From positions 1-43,026 of the forward strand of contig WTFZ01000078.1 in assembly GCA_011523835.1 (NCBI GenBank): a stretch of DNA of 43,026 nt, read 5' to 3'. Within the stretch, counting starts at the first letter, position 1. The number at the start of each line of letters is the position of its first letter. The position numbers and the translations under genes are program-made. A model generated the notes under the pieces. That model was not told where the DNA came from and ran no database searches. It was given only the letters and a program-made list of their open reading frames with translations. Positions 28,035 through 35,118 of this stretch are shown here, piece after piece. Source of the DNA: Synechococcus sp. CO36386bin_29. Its GTDB lineage: Bacteria > Cyanobacteriota > Cyanobacteriia > PCC-6307 > Cyanobiaceae.

Positions 28035-28676
28035 TCAAGATCGAGATTGAACTGGCTGGCCGAAGCCTGTGGGCTGGCGACGGATCCATTCCAAGGTGAG
28101 GCGATCGTTCGCAGAAGGCTCAAGCACCGGAGACGCACCCTGCACCGGAGCCATGACGTCAGTGGGATTGTCACTGTGCCCCCAGAGTCCGAAAGCATGC
28201 CCCAGCTCATGGAGCGCCGTTGCCCTCAGGGCCATCGCACGCAGCTCCGGCGAGACCATCACAGTGACCCTGGGTTCGAGCAGCGAACGTCCGGCACGCT
28301 TGACCTGCAGCACCTGGAGCAGGCTTCGACCATTGCTGGCACGCCACCCGCTTGAAAGCTGACGGAGCGGGGGGCGCCGCCGTTCAACAAGCACATGGGC
28401 CCTTTTGGGGTCATCCACACGAATCACCGGTAGAAGAGCCGACCAACTGGCCAGTGCTGCATCAACTCCATCGAGCCAACGTCTCTCCCAGCGATCCGCC
28501 TGCAAAGCCGCAGCCGGTTGAATCCACACACACCACTGGGGCAATGTTGGCGCCCCGTAGTCCGACCGTGCCAGTCGTCTGCCGTATCCGGGTGCTGCAG
28601 CCGCTGGAGCGAGCCGAAGGGCTTCCCCTTCAAGCAAACGCTCCTCCTGAACAGGGGGGCAGGGATCGGACACCAT
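28035..28676 (-). CDS. metzincin-like zinc metallopeptidase
   Basis: A 213-aa protein with the active-site sequence HELGHAFGLWGHS at residues 156-168 and a downstream DVM that fits the Met-turn of metzincins. In standard matrixins the zinc motif is HExxHxxGxxH; here the third histidine is one residue later (HxxGxxxH). I recall this extended spacing in bacterial metallopeptidases with LWGHS, so it is probably functional. No signal peptide is visible from the ATG at 28676. The longer open frame (to 28778) would overlap the DUF2214 gene, and the chosen start leaves an 11-base gap. Substrate and location are unknown. Confidence 0.8.
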   Translation of the reverse strand: MVSDPCPPVQEERLLEGEALRLAPAAAAPGYGRRLARSDYGAPTLPQWCVWIQPAAALQADRWERRWLDGVDAALASWSALLPVIRVDDPKRAHVLVERRRPPLRQLSSGWRASNGRSLLQVLQVKRAGRSLLEPRVTVMVSPELRAMALRATALHELGHAFGLWGHSDNPTDVMAPVQGASPVLEPSANDRLTLEWIRRQPTGFGQPVQSRS

Positions 28677-28687
28677 GCGACCAGGTG

Positions 28688-29179
28688 CTACGAAGCAGGC
28701 AGACCGACCCCACGGGCCATCAGCGTGGCGAGAAGAGGAACAAACGCAAAGCCCACCAACTCCACATTGATGATCCAACCGAGGCGTGTGGCAAGGGCCT
28801 GGCTCACCTTGGGGAGCTCACCTTTGCGCAAGGGAATGGCCCAGAGGATGTAGGTGATCGTTGGGTATAGGGAAAGGGCACCGACACTCAGATACAGGCC
28901 GACCTTCCACCAGAAGAGGGGATTCTGGGTATAGAACTCGCTTCCCTGGCCGTAGTAGAGAACCCGGAAGATGCCGCTGACCAGAAGCGCCAAGGCCGCA
29001 AGGCCATAAATGATGTCCGTGATCACCATCGCGGTTGCCGAACGCCGATCAGGATCAGGACGCAACAGCCTGCGCTCCACAACCAGCGCAGCGAAGCAGA
29101 CCATGAAACTCACATAGTGGAGATAGGCCACTCCCGCGCTCTTGGCGATCTCGGGGGTGAGCACGGTGGCCAGAGGCAT
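28688..29179 (-). CDS. DUF2214 family membrane protein
   Basis: A 163-aa membrane protein with four helices. The sequence AYLHYVSFMVCFAALVVERR, followed by DIIYGLAALALLVSG and NPLFWWKVGLYL, is the DUF2214 signature. Function is unknown; family members occur in cyanobacteria and other bacteria. A conserved His (LHY) near the start could bind a metal or heme, but that is speculative. It is the first gene of a two-gene minus-strand unit with the metallopeptidase, and its start lies next to the AT-rich leader of the sigma factor. Confidence 0.85.
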   Translation of the reverse strand: MPLATVLTPEIAKSAGVAYLHYVSFMVCFAALVVERRLLRPDPDRRSATAMVITDIIYGLAALALLVSGIFRVLYYGQGSEFYTQNPLFWWKVGLYLSVGALSLYPTITYILWAIPLRKGELPKVSQALATRLGWIINVELVGFAFVPLLATLMARGVGLPAS

Positions 29180-29441
29180 GGATTCAACGCAGGTCAGCGC
29201 CAGCGAGGGTAGCGGCAGAACCCCATGGGTCGATGTCTTCCGTGGACCCTAATGAAGCCCCTAACAAAGAGTAAATATACTCAAACCAATGAAAAGTGCG
29301 GAGAATCAATTGCAACCATAAACAAAAAAGAAATTCGGTAGAAATTCAGAATTACGTCTAAATTGTAAATTCCGCACTCTTTATAACACCGGACAACGAC
29401 AAAGACATTCGTCCTAGGTTCAAAGAAACAGAGCCAACAAA
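29180..29441. promoter_or_regulatory. AT-rich intergenic leader of the sigma factor gene
   Basis: A 262-base stretch with no gene, markedly more AT-rich than its surroundings. It contains the dyad GAGTA-AATA-TACTC (29269-29282), an inverted 8-mer AGTGCGGA (29295-29302) / TCCGCACT (29371-29378), a tandem AGAAATTC repeat around 29331-29347, and a -10-like TATAAC at 29382-29387 next to the second inverted arm. A promoter for the downstream sigma factor and, divergently, for the DUF2214 gene is likely. The -35 element is not recognisable. No conserved small-RNA signature was seen. Confidence 0.55.
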
Positions 29442-30368
29442 ATGGTGAGCTCCCTGAGTGCTTTTCTGGGCGAAATCGGCAGACACCAATTACTGACGCC
29501 TGAACAAGAATTAACGATGGGCAGGAAAGTTCAGGCGATGGCAACCCTTACAGAACGCTGCATGATGGCCGGCGGAAGCGGTCCTGCCTGCGAGTACAGC
29601 GACGAAGAAAAGCGCATCATCAAACGGGGGGAAAAGGCCAAAAACCAAATGATCACAGCCAATCTCAGGCTGGTTGTGAACCTCGCCAAGCGCTACCAGG
29701 GCAAAGGCCTCGACCTACTCGACCTGATCCAGGAAGGAACACTCGGTTTAACCCGGGCCGTTGAAAAATATGATCCAACCCGAGGACACCGCTTCTCCAC
29801 CTATGCCTACTGGTGGATACGACAGGGTCTCAATCGTGCACTTTCTACCCAGAGCCGCACGATTCGTATCCCCGTCAATGTGAATGAGAAACTCACCAAA
29901 TTACGTGCTTCCAAAGCGCGACTGATGCAACGAAACGGACTTCCACCCAACAGCCAGCAGCTCGCAGATGACATGGATCTGCCAATCAGCGAAGTCGAAG
30001 ATCTTCTCGGTTGTGAATTGCGCAGCGTCACCGTGAGTCTGCAGGGCGTGGTGAAGTCGAAATCGGACCCATCTGAGCTCGTGGATGTGCTGCCCAGCGA
30101 AGAAGTCCCCCCATTGGAGCGAGCTGAGATTGCCGAGCGCACTGCTTCGGCCTGGAAACTCCTTGATAAATCCAATCTCACGCCCAAAGAACGCACTGTC
30201 GTCATGCTCCGCTTCGGGCTCGACGGCACTCACGAGTGGAGAACCCTGGCCGAGGTGGCGCGTCAGATGAATTGCAGCCGCGAATATTGCCGTCAAGTGG
30301 TGCAAAGGGCCCTGCGCAAGCTGCGGAAGACCGGCATCCAGCAGGGACTGGTGGACATGAGCGTTTGA
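29442..30368 (+). CDS. alternative RNA polymerase sigma factor, sigma-70 family (group 2-like)
   Basis: A 308-aa sigma factor. It has region 1.2 (SAFLGEIGRHQLLTPEQE), region 2 (RLVVNLAKRYQGKGLDLLDL through FSTYAYWWIRQGLNRAL), region 3, and region 4.2 (TLAEVARQMNCSREYCRQ). The core-binding and -10 recognition segment (residues about 75-135) is nearly canonical, while the 4.2 helix-turn-helix is altered (REYCRQ rather than RERVRQ). The missing region 1.1 marks a non-essential group 2 factor used in stress, starvation or circadian output. The AT-rich leader is its likely control region. Confidence 0.94.
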   Translation: MVSSLSAFLGEIGRHQLLTPEQELTMGRKVQAMATLTERCMMAGGSGPACEYSDEEKRIIKRGEKAKNQMITANLRLVVNLAKRYQGKGLDLLDLIQEGTLGLTRAVEKYDPTRGHRFSTYAYWWIRQGLNRALSTQSRTIRIPVNVNEKLTKLRASKARLMQRNGLPPNSQQLADDMDLPISEVEDLLGCELRSVTVSLQGVVKSKSDPSELVDVLPSEEVPPLERAEIAERTASAWKLLDKSNLTPKERTVVMLRFGLDGTHEWRTLAEVARQMNCSREYCRQVVQRALRKLRKTGIQQGLVDMSV

Positions 30369-30413
30369 GCGAGGACAGCGCAGACTGGGGCAGTGATTCG
30401 TCTTGTTCACTCC

Positions 30414-30746
30414 ATGACTGGCTGGTCTCAAGAGCTTGAGGATGACCTCGGAGCACTGCTCAAGGACTGGCTCAAGCATCAGGGACGCACACAGGCTGAC
30501 CTGCGACGCAGTCTTCGTGCCTCATCCACGCGCATGCCTGCCCTGCTGGAGATTCTCCAGAGAGAACACAGCCTTGGGGGGATGCAAAGACTGGCTTCCA
30601 GACTTTGCGCGATCGAAGCCGAGTGGGCTGATCTTGAGCCAACCTCCATCGCTGCCGGAGATCTTCAGCCACAGGCGAATCCCGACGATCCATTTGGTCA
30701 GCTCGACCTTCTCCTGCAGGAAATCCGTGATGGTCGCTCCAGCTGA
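30414..30746 (+). CDS. hypothetical protein, helical, HTH-like
   Basis: A 110-aa soluble protein beginning MTGWSQELEDDLGALLKDWL; the open frame could start at GTG 30393, but ATG 30414 gives the conserved-looking N-terminus. The segment KHQGRTQADLRRSLRASSTRMPALLEIL (residues about 22-50) resembles a helix-turn-helix of the XRE type, followed by LASRLCAIEAEW. It follows the sigma factor by 45 bases on the same strand and may be cotranscribed. No named family was recognised; a regulatory role is possible. Confidence 0.7.
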   Translation: MTGWSQELEDDLGALLKDWLKHQGRTQADLRRSLRASSTRMPALLEILQREHSLGGMQRLASRLCAIEAEWADLEPTSIAAGDLQPQANPDDPFGQLDLLLQEIRDGRSS

Positions 30747-30784
30747 AGAGAATCCCAGGCAAAGTGGTGTGTAGTGGACGAACG

Positions 30785-31042
30785 ATGATGCCCTACCGAA
30801 CCCGTCAGCTAGCGGGCATCAGCCTGATGGCCTCACTCTCCATGCTCCTTCCCCAGGCTGTTAAGGCTCAATCCGAAGTGTGGCTGCTAGGCCCCAACAG
30901 CCGAACTGGAGCCCAGAGCACAGTTGTTCCGACGAACTGCCAGGAAGGTTCCGACGGTTCGATCACCTGTGACACCAAGATCGAGAATCCTGCTGGAGAC
31001 ACACCAGCAAAGCCCTACTACAACCCTTTCAGCAGCAACTGA
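30785..31042 (+). CDS. small secreted hypothetical protein
   Basis: An 85-aa protein starting at one of two adjacent ATG codons (30785 or 30788), with a signal peptide of about 30 residues (LAGISLMASLSMLLPQAVKA, cleavage before QSE). The mature part is about 55 residues, with two cysteines (NCQEG and ITCDT) that may form a disulfide, and a proline-rich C-terminal tail. Small secreted proteins like this are common in picocyanobacteria and usually uncharacterised. It follows the previous gene by 38 bases. Confidence 0.7.
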   Translation: MMPYRTRQLAGISLMASLSMLLPQAVKAQSEVWLLGPNSRTGAQSTVVPTNCQEGSDGSITCDTKIENPAGDTPAKPYYNPFSSN

Positions 31043-31048
31043 ACTCCG

Positions 31049-31612
31049 ATGCCGGAATTCCGTCGCAAACGGCGAAGTTTTCTCCAGTGGGTTGATCAGG
31101 GAGAAAAACAGGTCGCCATCCTCCTGACCGTGATCACGGCCGTTGTGATCGGAGCAGCCCTTGTTCAGCTCACTGTGAAAGTCACACTGGCCCTGATCAC
31201 AACTGACCAAGACGCTTACTGGCTTGGTGATGGACTCATCCGCATCCTCGGCGATCTACTGACCGTGCTGATCGCTCTCGAGGTCCTTCAGAACATCACC
31301 AGCTATCTGCGACGCCATGTGGTGCAAATCGAATTGGTCCTCGTCACCGCACTGACCGCCGTCGCACGCAAAGTGATCGTTCTGCCAGCTGGCTCGGAGA
31401 ACAAGCCCCAGCTCCTCATCGGTCTGGGAATCTGCTCGATCGCGCTGGCTGGGTCCTATTGGCTGGTCAAGCGCTCGATGCAACCTGGAAGGGAGGCACT
31501 CCGTCATCAGGATCCCAGTACAGAGCCAACCAGGTCGTACCAGGAGAGGGGTCAGTTCGCTCAATCCGATGACGTCGGCCTGCGGGCAGAAACAGCTGAT
31601 CACCAACACTGA
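31049..31612 (+). CDS. PsiE-like (phosphate-starvation-inducible) membrane protein with extended C-terminus
   Basis: A 187-aa membrane protein with four helices (about residues 22-45, 66-86, 90-110 and 122-141), matching the PsiE family pattern (the basic segment before helix 1, then IRILGDLLTVLIALEVL and IELVLVTALTAVARK). The core ends at about residue 141. The last 46 or so residues (GREALRHQDPSTEPTRSYQE and on) are hydrophilic and lie on the strand opposite the 3' end of the Nif11-cupin gene, so this tail may be an artefact of a lost stop codon rather than a functional domain. The family's name comes from phosphate-starvation induction in E. coli; the role here is unknown. Confidence 0.75.
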   Translation: MPEFRRKRRSFLQWVDQGEKQVAILLTVITAVVIGAALVQLTVKVTLALITTDQDAYWLGDGLIRILGDLLTVLIALEVLQNITSYLRRHVVQIELVLVTALTAVARKVIVLPAGSENKPQLLIGLGICSIALAGSYWLVKRSMQPGREALRHQDPSTEPTRSYQERGQFAQSDDVGLRAETADHQH

Positions 31613-32036
31613 GATCAACCCACTCGTCTGGATCATCCAACCTGAGCAGGGCACTTCCCTTGAGCAGGGTCACCCATTCATTGTCTTTCTGCTCGTACCA
31701 GAACCCTGGAGGACTGCTAAAAGCGTTGGAGCGAATCCTCACAAGCCTCCAGCCATATCCTGAGCAGAGAACATCTTCCTGCTCCAGCCCAGGCCGACAA
31801 TCGACGTCGGCCAAAAGATGTGACGTGTCCATCGAGTGTGAGCTCGATGCAACGGAATGCTCTCCCCAGCGACGCCCGATCTCAAATCCCCATGAACCTG
31901 CAAGCGTCACAACAGCATTGTGATCCGAACAAGCTGCAAGCTGCGATCGGCGTGCCGGGTCTTGCTCAAGAGACGCAACGAGTGCGTTCAACGCTTTGAC
32001 CTTCTGCAGAAATTGCTGGAGATCCTCTTCTGCCAT
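31467..32036 (-). CDS. Nif11 domain/cupin domain fusion protein
   Basis: A 189-aa protein with two domains. The N-terminal 59 residues follow the Nif11 pattern (LQQFLQKVKALNALVASL, QDPARRSQL, VVTLAGSWGFEIGRRWGE). The C-terminal half (about residues 90-180) is a cupin barrel (WYEQKDNEWVTLLKGSALLR, GDQLFLPAGRRHRIERTDP). Cupin metal-ligand residues are only partly present (H in RRHR, E near the start of the barrel), so it may bind a small molecule rather than act as a metal enzyme. There is no double-glycine motif after the Nif11 domain, so it is not a RiPP precursor. Proteins annotated as Nif11 domain/cupin fusions are known in marine Synechococcus. Its 3' end overlaps the PsiE-like gene by 146 bases. 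Confidence 0.82.
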   Translation of the reverse strand: MAEEDLQQFLQKVKALNALVASLEQDPARRSQLAACSDHNAVVTLAGSWGFEIGRRWGEHSVASSSHSMDTSHLLADVDCRPGLEQEDVLCSGYGWRLVRIRSNAFSSPPGFWYEQKDNEWVTLLKGSALLRLDDPDEWVDLSVGDQLFLPAGRRHRIERTDPSPGTTWLALYWDPDDGVPPFQVASSA

Positions 32037-32121
32037 CGCGACTTAGGCGGTCTCGTGATCCTGGCAACAGACGGGAAGCGGGGAAGACTACGAAAGTCAG
32101 GGGAGCCTGACAGATTCAGCC

Positions 32122-32367
32122 ATGACCGCCTCGAGCCGCACTCTCACCATCGGGGATCTGGAAGCAGGATTTTCGAGCTACTGCCAGGCCTTGCGTCGTC
32201 TCGTGTCAGAAGGACGCTCCATGACGTCTATCCAACGCACGATCTGCTGGGACTATCTCCAGCGTCTGCATCGATCACTTCCACAGAGCTATCGCTCACC
32301 TGAAGATCTCGTACTCCGCTACCAACGTTCCAACCAATCAAGCGCAACAGCCCTGAAGGCAGACTGA
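32122..32367 (+). CDS. DUF3136-like small protein
   Basis: An 81-aa soluble protein beginning MTASSRTLTIGDLEAGFSSY, with ALRRLVSEGRSMTSIQRTIC and LHRSLPQSYRSPEDLVL, a pattern that resembles the small cyanobacterial DUF3136 family. The ATG at 32122 follows an 85-base gap after the divergent Nif11-cupin start, so it may have its own promoter. Twenty-two bases separate it from the second cytochrome gene, so they are probably cotranscribed. No function is known. Confidence 0.65.
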   Translation: MTASSRTLTIGDLEAGFSSYCQALRRLVSEGRSMTSIQRTICWDYLQRLHRSLPQSYRSPEDLVLRYQRSNQSSATALKAD

Positions 32368-32389
32368 ACACTCTGAATGGTTTTTGGTG

Positions 32390-32731
32390 ATGCGATCACT
32401 GCTGGTCTTTGCTGCGCTGTTGATCGCCCTCACCCTTCCCATCGTTTCGGTTCAACGCGTGGACGCGCTGAGTGCGAACGGGGAGCAACTGTTTGATCTT
32501 CACTGCGCTGGATGTCACCCCAACGGTGGAAACATCATCCGGCGCGGACGTTCACTGAAGTTGAAAGACCTCTCCAAACGAGGACTGGATACGCCAGAGG
32601 CGATCGCAACGATCGCCAGAGAGGGAATTGGCCAGATGAGTGGATATGGCCATGTCCTCGGCGAGGGCAATGAGGATGTTGTTGGCTCTTGGGTCTGGCT
32701 TCAAGCTCAGAACGCCTGGATCCAGGAATAA
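32390..32731 (+). CDS. c-type cytochrome, cytochrome c6-like
   Basis: A 113-aa precursor of a small class I cytochrome c. A signal peptide (residues 1-26, cleavage near VDALS) directs it to the lumen or periplasm. The heme site CAGCH is residues 39-43, and the axial methionine is probably Met83 in GQMSGYG. It differs from the petJ product at 23263-23625 in loop lengths and lacks the usual NAMPAY motif, so it is more likely a c6B/c6C-type or other low-abundance carrier than a replacement for petJ. ATG 32390 is preferred over the TTG/GTG codons just before it. Its 3' end overlaps the convergent YciI-like gene by 25 bases. Confidence 0.88.
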   Translation: MRSLLVFAALLIALTLPIVSVQRVDALSANGEQLFDLHCAGCHPNGGNIIRRGRSLKLKDLSKRGLDTPEAIATIAREGIGQMSGYGHVLGEGNEDVVGSWVWLQAQNAWIQE

Positions 32732-32976
32732 ATATCAAGGCGAGTCCAGATACCCTCCCGCCAATAGACATCCGCTTCGAGCAGTGCACGAACAGCAGAT
32801 TCACTCTCGGATTCGAACACTCCGAACACGTGAGTGCTCTTCTCGGTCGGCCCCAGAGTGATCAAGGTTCCTTCGTCCTTGAGACGTTGAAGACGAGCAA
32901 GATGCTCATCACGGAACGGCACTCTTTTCTCAAGTGCATCTTCGCAGTACAGACCCCAGAGAACGAATCGAGCCAT
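32707..32976 (-). CDS. YciI-like protein
   Basis: An 89-aa protein of the YciI superfamily (ferredoxin-like fold, related to muconolactone isomerase). The recognisable pattern is FVLWGLYCEDALEKRVPFRDEHLARL with a His/Asp pair, then GPTEKSTHVFGVFE, and a terminal YWREGIWTRLDIYSWIQ. Members may be small dehydrochlorinase-like or dimeric sensor proteins; function is unproven. It converges with the second cytochrome gene (25-base overlap) and faces cyAbrB across a 94-base divergent gap. Confidence 0.85.
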   Translation of the reverse strand: MARFVLWGLYCEDALEKRVPFRDEHLARLQRLKDEGTLITLGPTEKSTHVFGVFESESESAVRALLEADVYWREGIWTRLDIYSWIQAF

Positions 32977-33070
32977 AGGTTGCCTACCCAGTTGGTACTA
33001 AACCGAGGCAAAGGATGGCACATGCTGCACATCAAGCGCTATGTTCATTGAGTAGATGTTTTTAACGACC

Positions 33071-33442
33071 ATGCTTACAGGTGCTGACCTGCTGAACAAA
33101 GTGAAGGAGCTTGGAGATGTCAGTAAGTCTGATCTCGTCCGTGCCTGCGGTTATGTGTCCAATAAAAAGGATGGCGGCGAACGTCTCAACTTCACGGCCT
33201 TCTATGAAGCACTTCTCGAAGCCAAGGGCGTCAATCTTGGTACCACCGGAGTCGGCGGAATCGGTAAAGGTGGCCGAAAGCTCTCTTACGTCGCAACTGT
33301 TCAAGGCAATGGCAATCTGTTGATCGGTAAGGCCTACACAGCCATGCTCGATCTCAAGCCTGGTGATGAATTCGAGATCAAGCTCGGACGCAAGCAGATC
33401 CGCCTCGTACCCGTTGGTGGCACAGACGAAGACGAAGAGTGA
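33071..33442 (+). CDS. cyAbrB-type transcription regulator
   Basis: A 123-aa cyanobacterial AbrB-like DNA-binding protein. The N-terminal segment LTGADLLNKVKELGDVSKSD, followed by ACGYVSNKKDGGERLNFTAFYEALLEAKG, is conserved across cyAbrB proteins, and the C-terminal AbrB-like domain is GNLLIGKAYTAMLDLKPGDEFEIKLGRKQ. cyAbrB regulators act on carbon/nitrogen balance and redox-responsive genes. ATG at 33071 was taken rather than 33056 because homologues start MLTGADLL. It ends three bases before the trpA stop on the other strand, and the downstream hairpin at 33492-33529 in the trpA coding region probably ends its transcript. Confidence 0.93.
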   Translation: MLTGADLLNKVKELGDVSKSDLVRACGYVSNKKDGGERLNFTAFYEALLEAKGVNLGTTGVGGIGKGGRKLSYVATVQGNGNLLIGKAYTAMLDLKPGDEFEIKLGRKQIRLVPVGGTDEDEE

Positions 33443-33445
33443 TCG

Positions 33446-34249
33446 TCAGCCGGCAGCGTTCCTGAGTTCTCGGCAAAATTCACCGGCTTCCGCCGCTGCG
33501 CAACCAGGTTGTGCAGCGGCGATTCTTTTAACCAAAGCGCTGCCAATGATGGCACCGTCGGCCCCCCACTGACGCACCTGACGAACCTGGTCTGGCCCGG
33601 AGATCCCGAATCCAACAGCGACAGGTCCTGCTTCCAATCCCTTCAGCGACAGCACCAGGTCTTGCACACGATCTTGTAGAGATGCACGCTCACCCGTCAC
33701 ACCTGTAACGCTGACGAGGTATGTGAATCCTCGGCTTGATGTTGCGATCCTGCGCCGACGATCTTCTGGAGTGGTGGGTGCCACAAGCAGGACCAGATCA
33801 AGATCGTGTTGCGCAGCAAGGGGAGACAAACGTTCGGCTTCTTCCAACGGAAGGTCGGGCACGACCAGTCCAGCAACTCCTGCAGCAGCAGCCTCAGCAA
33901 AAAATTGCTCGGCACCACGGTTGAGCAGTGGATTGCTATATGTGAACAGCACCACAGGCATCGTCAGTCGATCGCGCAAACCACGCAGCATGGTGAGCAC
34001 ATTGGAGGGAGTGGTGTTCTGCTCCAGGGCCCGATAAGCCGCCGCTTGAATCACCGGCCCGTCGGCCAGTGGATCGCTGTAAGGAATGCCTAGTTCAACA
34101 ACATCAGCACCATTGGACTGAAGGCTGAGAAGGATCTCAGCAGTACTCTCCAGATTCGGATCGCCCGCCACGATGAATGGCATCAGTGCGAGGCGCTGCT
34201 CACGAGCGGTCTGGGCAAAAACCTCAGCAAGTCGTGACGAGGGCTGCAT
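33446..34249 (-). CDS. trpA: tryptophan synthase alpha subunit
   Basis: TrpA cleaves indole-3-glycerol phosphate to indole, which passes through a tunnel to TrpB. The 267-aa product begins [13 protein letters not shown]; the longer frame to 34327 would overlap the previous gene, so ATG 34249 was chosen. Catalytic Glu52 ([10 protein letters not shown]) and Asp63 (LADGP) are in place, and the phosphate-binding [13 protein letters not shown] is clear. The 31-base gap to the DUF3007 gene and the ndhL gene beyond it is a recurrent cyanobacterial gene order. Its 3' end lies three bases from cyAbrB and contains a terminator-like hairpin for the other strand. Confidence 0.97.
   Translation of the reverse strand: MQPSSRLAEVFAQTAREQRLALMPFIVAGDPNLESTAEILLSLQSNGADVVELGIPYSDPLADGPVIQAAAYRALEQNTTPSNVLTMLRGLRDRLTMPVVLFTYSNPLLNRGAEQFFAEAAAAGVAGLVVPDLPLEEAERLSPLAAQHDLDLVLLVAPTTPEDRRRRIATSSRGFTYLVSVTGVTGERASLQDRVQDLVLSLKGLEAGPVAVGFGISGPDQVRQVRQWGADGAIIGSALVKRIAAAQPGCAAAEAGEFCRELRNAAG
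33492..33529 (+). terminator. terminator-like hairpin inside trpA, serving cyAbrB
   Basis: GCCGCTGCGCAACC and GGTTGTGCAGCGGC (33492-33505 and 33507-33520) form a 14-bp stem with one wobble and almost no loop, followed by GATTCTTTT. On the plus strand this is 50 bases after the cyAbrB stop, and on the minus strand it encodes the [15 protein letters not shown] part of TrpA. A nearly loopless perfect stem like this is unusual, and it probably terminates cyAbrB transcripts. Confidence 0.65.
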
Positions 34250-34280
34250 CGCAGAATCTGACAATGTGATGGCAGCGAGC

Positions 34281-34637
34281 CTACGAGTCGGTTGAAACCC
34301 TGTCCTCAGATTCAACAGCAGCGTCATTAGAAACTGAAGCCAGCAAGGCCTCCTGCTCTTCTGGCGTCATGGCGTCGAAACGGGCTTGCAACTGCTGATC
34401 CGTAACAGCGTCGTACTCAGCCCTGTACGTGCGCCGTTGTTGCATGTAAGTCATCTGACCGGTGATCACCCGGAAGAGATAACTGCTGGTCCAGCCGATG
34501 ACGACAAGAACCAAGAGTGCTTCCGCTGCGATACCAGCTGAAAAACCTTCGAAACCAAGGGCTTGGAAGCCCCAGTAACCAAGCCCGCCGATCACCAGGA
34601 GGGCGAGACCAAGTGTCAGAACTCCTGCCCGAGTCAA
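34281..34637 (-). CDS. DUF3007 family membrane protein
   Basis: A 118-aa protein with two membrane helices ([16 protein letters not shown] and [18 protein letters not shown]) and a soluble C-terminal tail ([20 protein letters not shown]). This matches the DUF3007 family, found in cyanobacteria and plastids. The start codon appears to be TTG (34635-34637), one base after the ndhL stop (TGA-T-TTG), because the first residues TRAGVLTLG match the family N-terminus and no ATG or GTG exists in frame before the stop. The neighbour ndhL suggests a link to NDH-1 assembly or thylakoid membranes; no function is proven. Confidence 0.85.
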   Translation of the reverse strand: MTRAGVLTLGLALLVIGGLGYWGFQALGFEGFSAGIAAEALLVLVVIGWTSSYLFRVITGQMTYMQQRRTYRAEYDAVTDQQLQARFDAMTPEEQEALLASVSNDAAVESEDRVSTDS

Positions 34638-34638
34638 A

Positions 34639-34872
34639 TCAAACGTCTCCCTGGCCGCTCAGACGGAAATTGAGGAAAGGTGCAAACAAGATCAGCCCGG
34701 GAAAGAACAGAAACACGAGGCCATAGATGCCGAGGCGCTCAAGCTTCCCCATCACCGTCCAACGACGATTCATCCAGAAATAGAGAACGAGTGGAACAAC
34801 CACCAGATAGGCGGCTCCGAGAGCCCCGTATGCACCGATCACAAGCAGTGAGTCCTGTGAGATGACATTCAT
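34639..34872 (-). CDS. ndhL: NDH-1 subunit L (NdhL)
   Basis: NdhL is a small membrane subunit specific to cyanobacterial and plastid NDH-1. The 77-aa product has two helices (about residues 12-32 and 48-68) with [19 protein letters not shown] between them and [20 protein letters not shown] after, all characteristic. The ATG at 34872 is preferred over a GTG six codons upstream, as it gives the usual [10 protein letters not shown] start. The stop is followed after one base by the TTG of the DUF3007 gene. With ndhD at the left edge, two NDH-1 genes frame the window. Confidence 0.95.
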   Translation of the reverse strand: MNVISQDSLLVIGAYGALGAAYLVVVPLVLYFWMNRRWTVMGKLERLGIYGLVFLFFPGLILFAPFLNFRLSGQGDV

Positions 34873-34946
34873 AAGCGTCTCGCTCGTCACTGATGATCAA
34901 CAGCCGCAAGGAATCTAGGATGCCGGATCAGAGCCGGTGGGTTCTC

Positions 34947-35032
34947 GGGGGCGTGGCGGAATCGGTAGACGCACGCGACTTAAAATCGTTTGGGATGAAA
35001 ATCCTGTGGGGGTTCAAGTCCCCCCGCCCCCA
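34947..35032 (+). tRNA. tRNA-Leu (UAA anticodon), no intron
   Basis: An 86-base tRNA with a long variable arm: acceptor stem GGGGGCG paired with CGCCCCC (35025-35031), D-arm GCG-GAATCGGTAGA-CGC, anticodon loop CTTAAAA (anticodon TAA), extra-arm stem GGAT/ATCC with loop GAAA, and T-arm GGGGG-TTCAAGT-CCCCC. Discriminator A at 35032; CCA is not encoded. The anticodon stem has a weak base (C27/U43) and a G-U pair. The group I intron found in the tRNA-Leu(UAA) gene of many cyanobacteria is absent, as in many marine picocyanobacteria. The gene lies directly before the carbohydrate-oxidation block. Confidence 0.96.
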
Positions 35033-35118
35033 TCCGGCCGACCTGTCAATCCGACGCCTTCCCCTGGGCAGTCTTTGAATCCCCCTCTACGTTCTGGGGC
35101 AGGGGATCAGACCACCGC

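Noticed and set aside
29281..29544. Minus-strand 87-aa open frame over the sigma factor leader
   Set aside because: It runs antisense into the sigma factor start, has a composition unlike a real protein, and no ribosome binding site. The region is better read as non-coding.
35079..35107. ATCCCC/GGGGAT inverted repeat before the GH63 gene as a riboswitch or terminator
   Set aside because: Only six base pairs with a 17-base loop and no T-tract; too weak to call.
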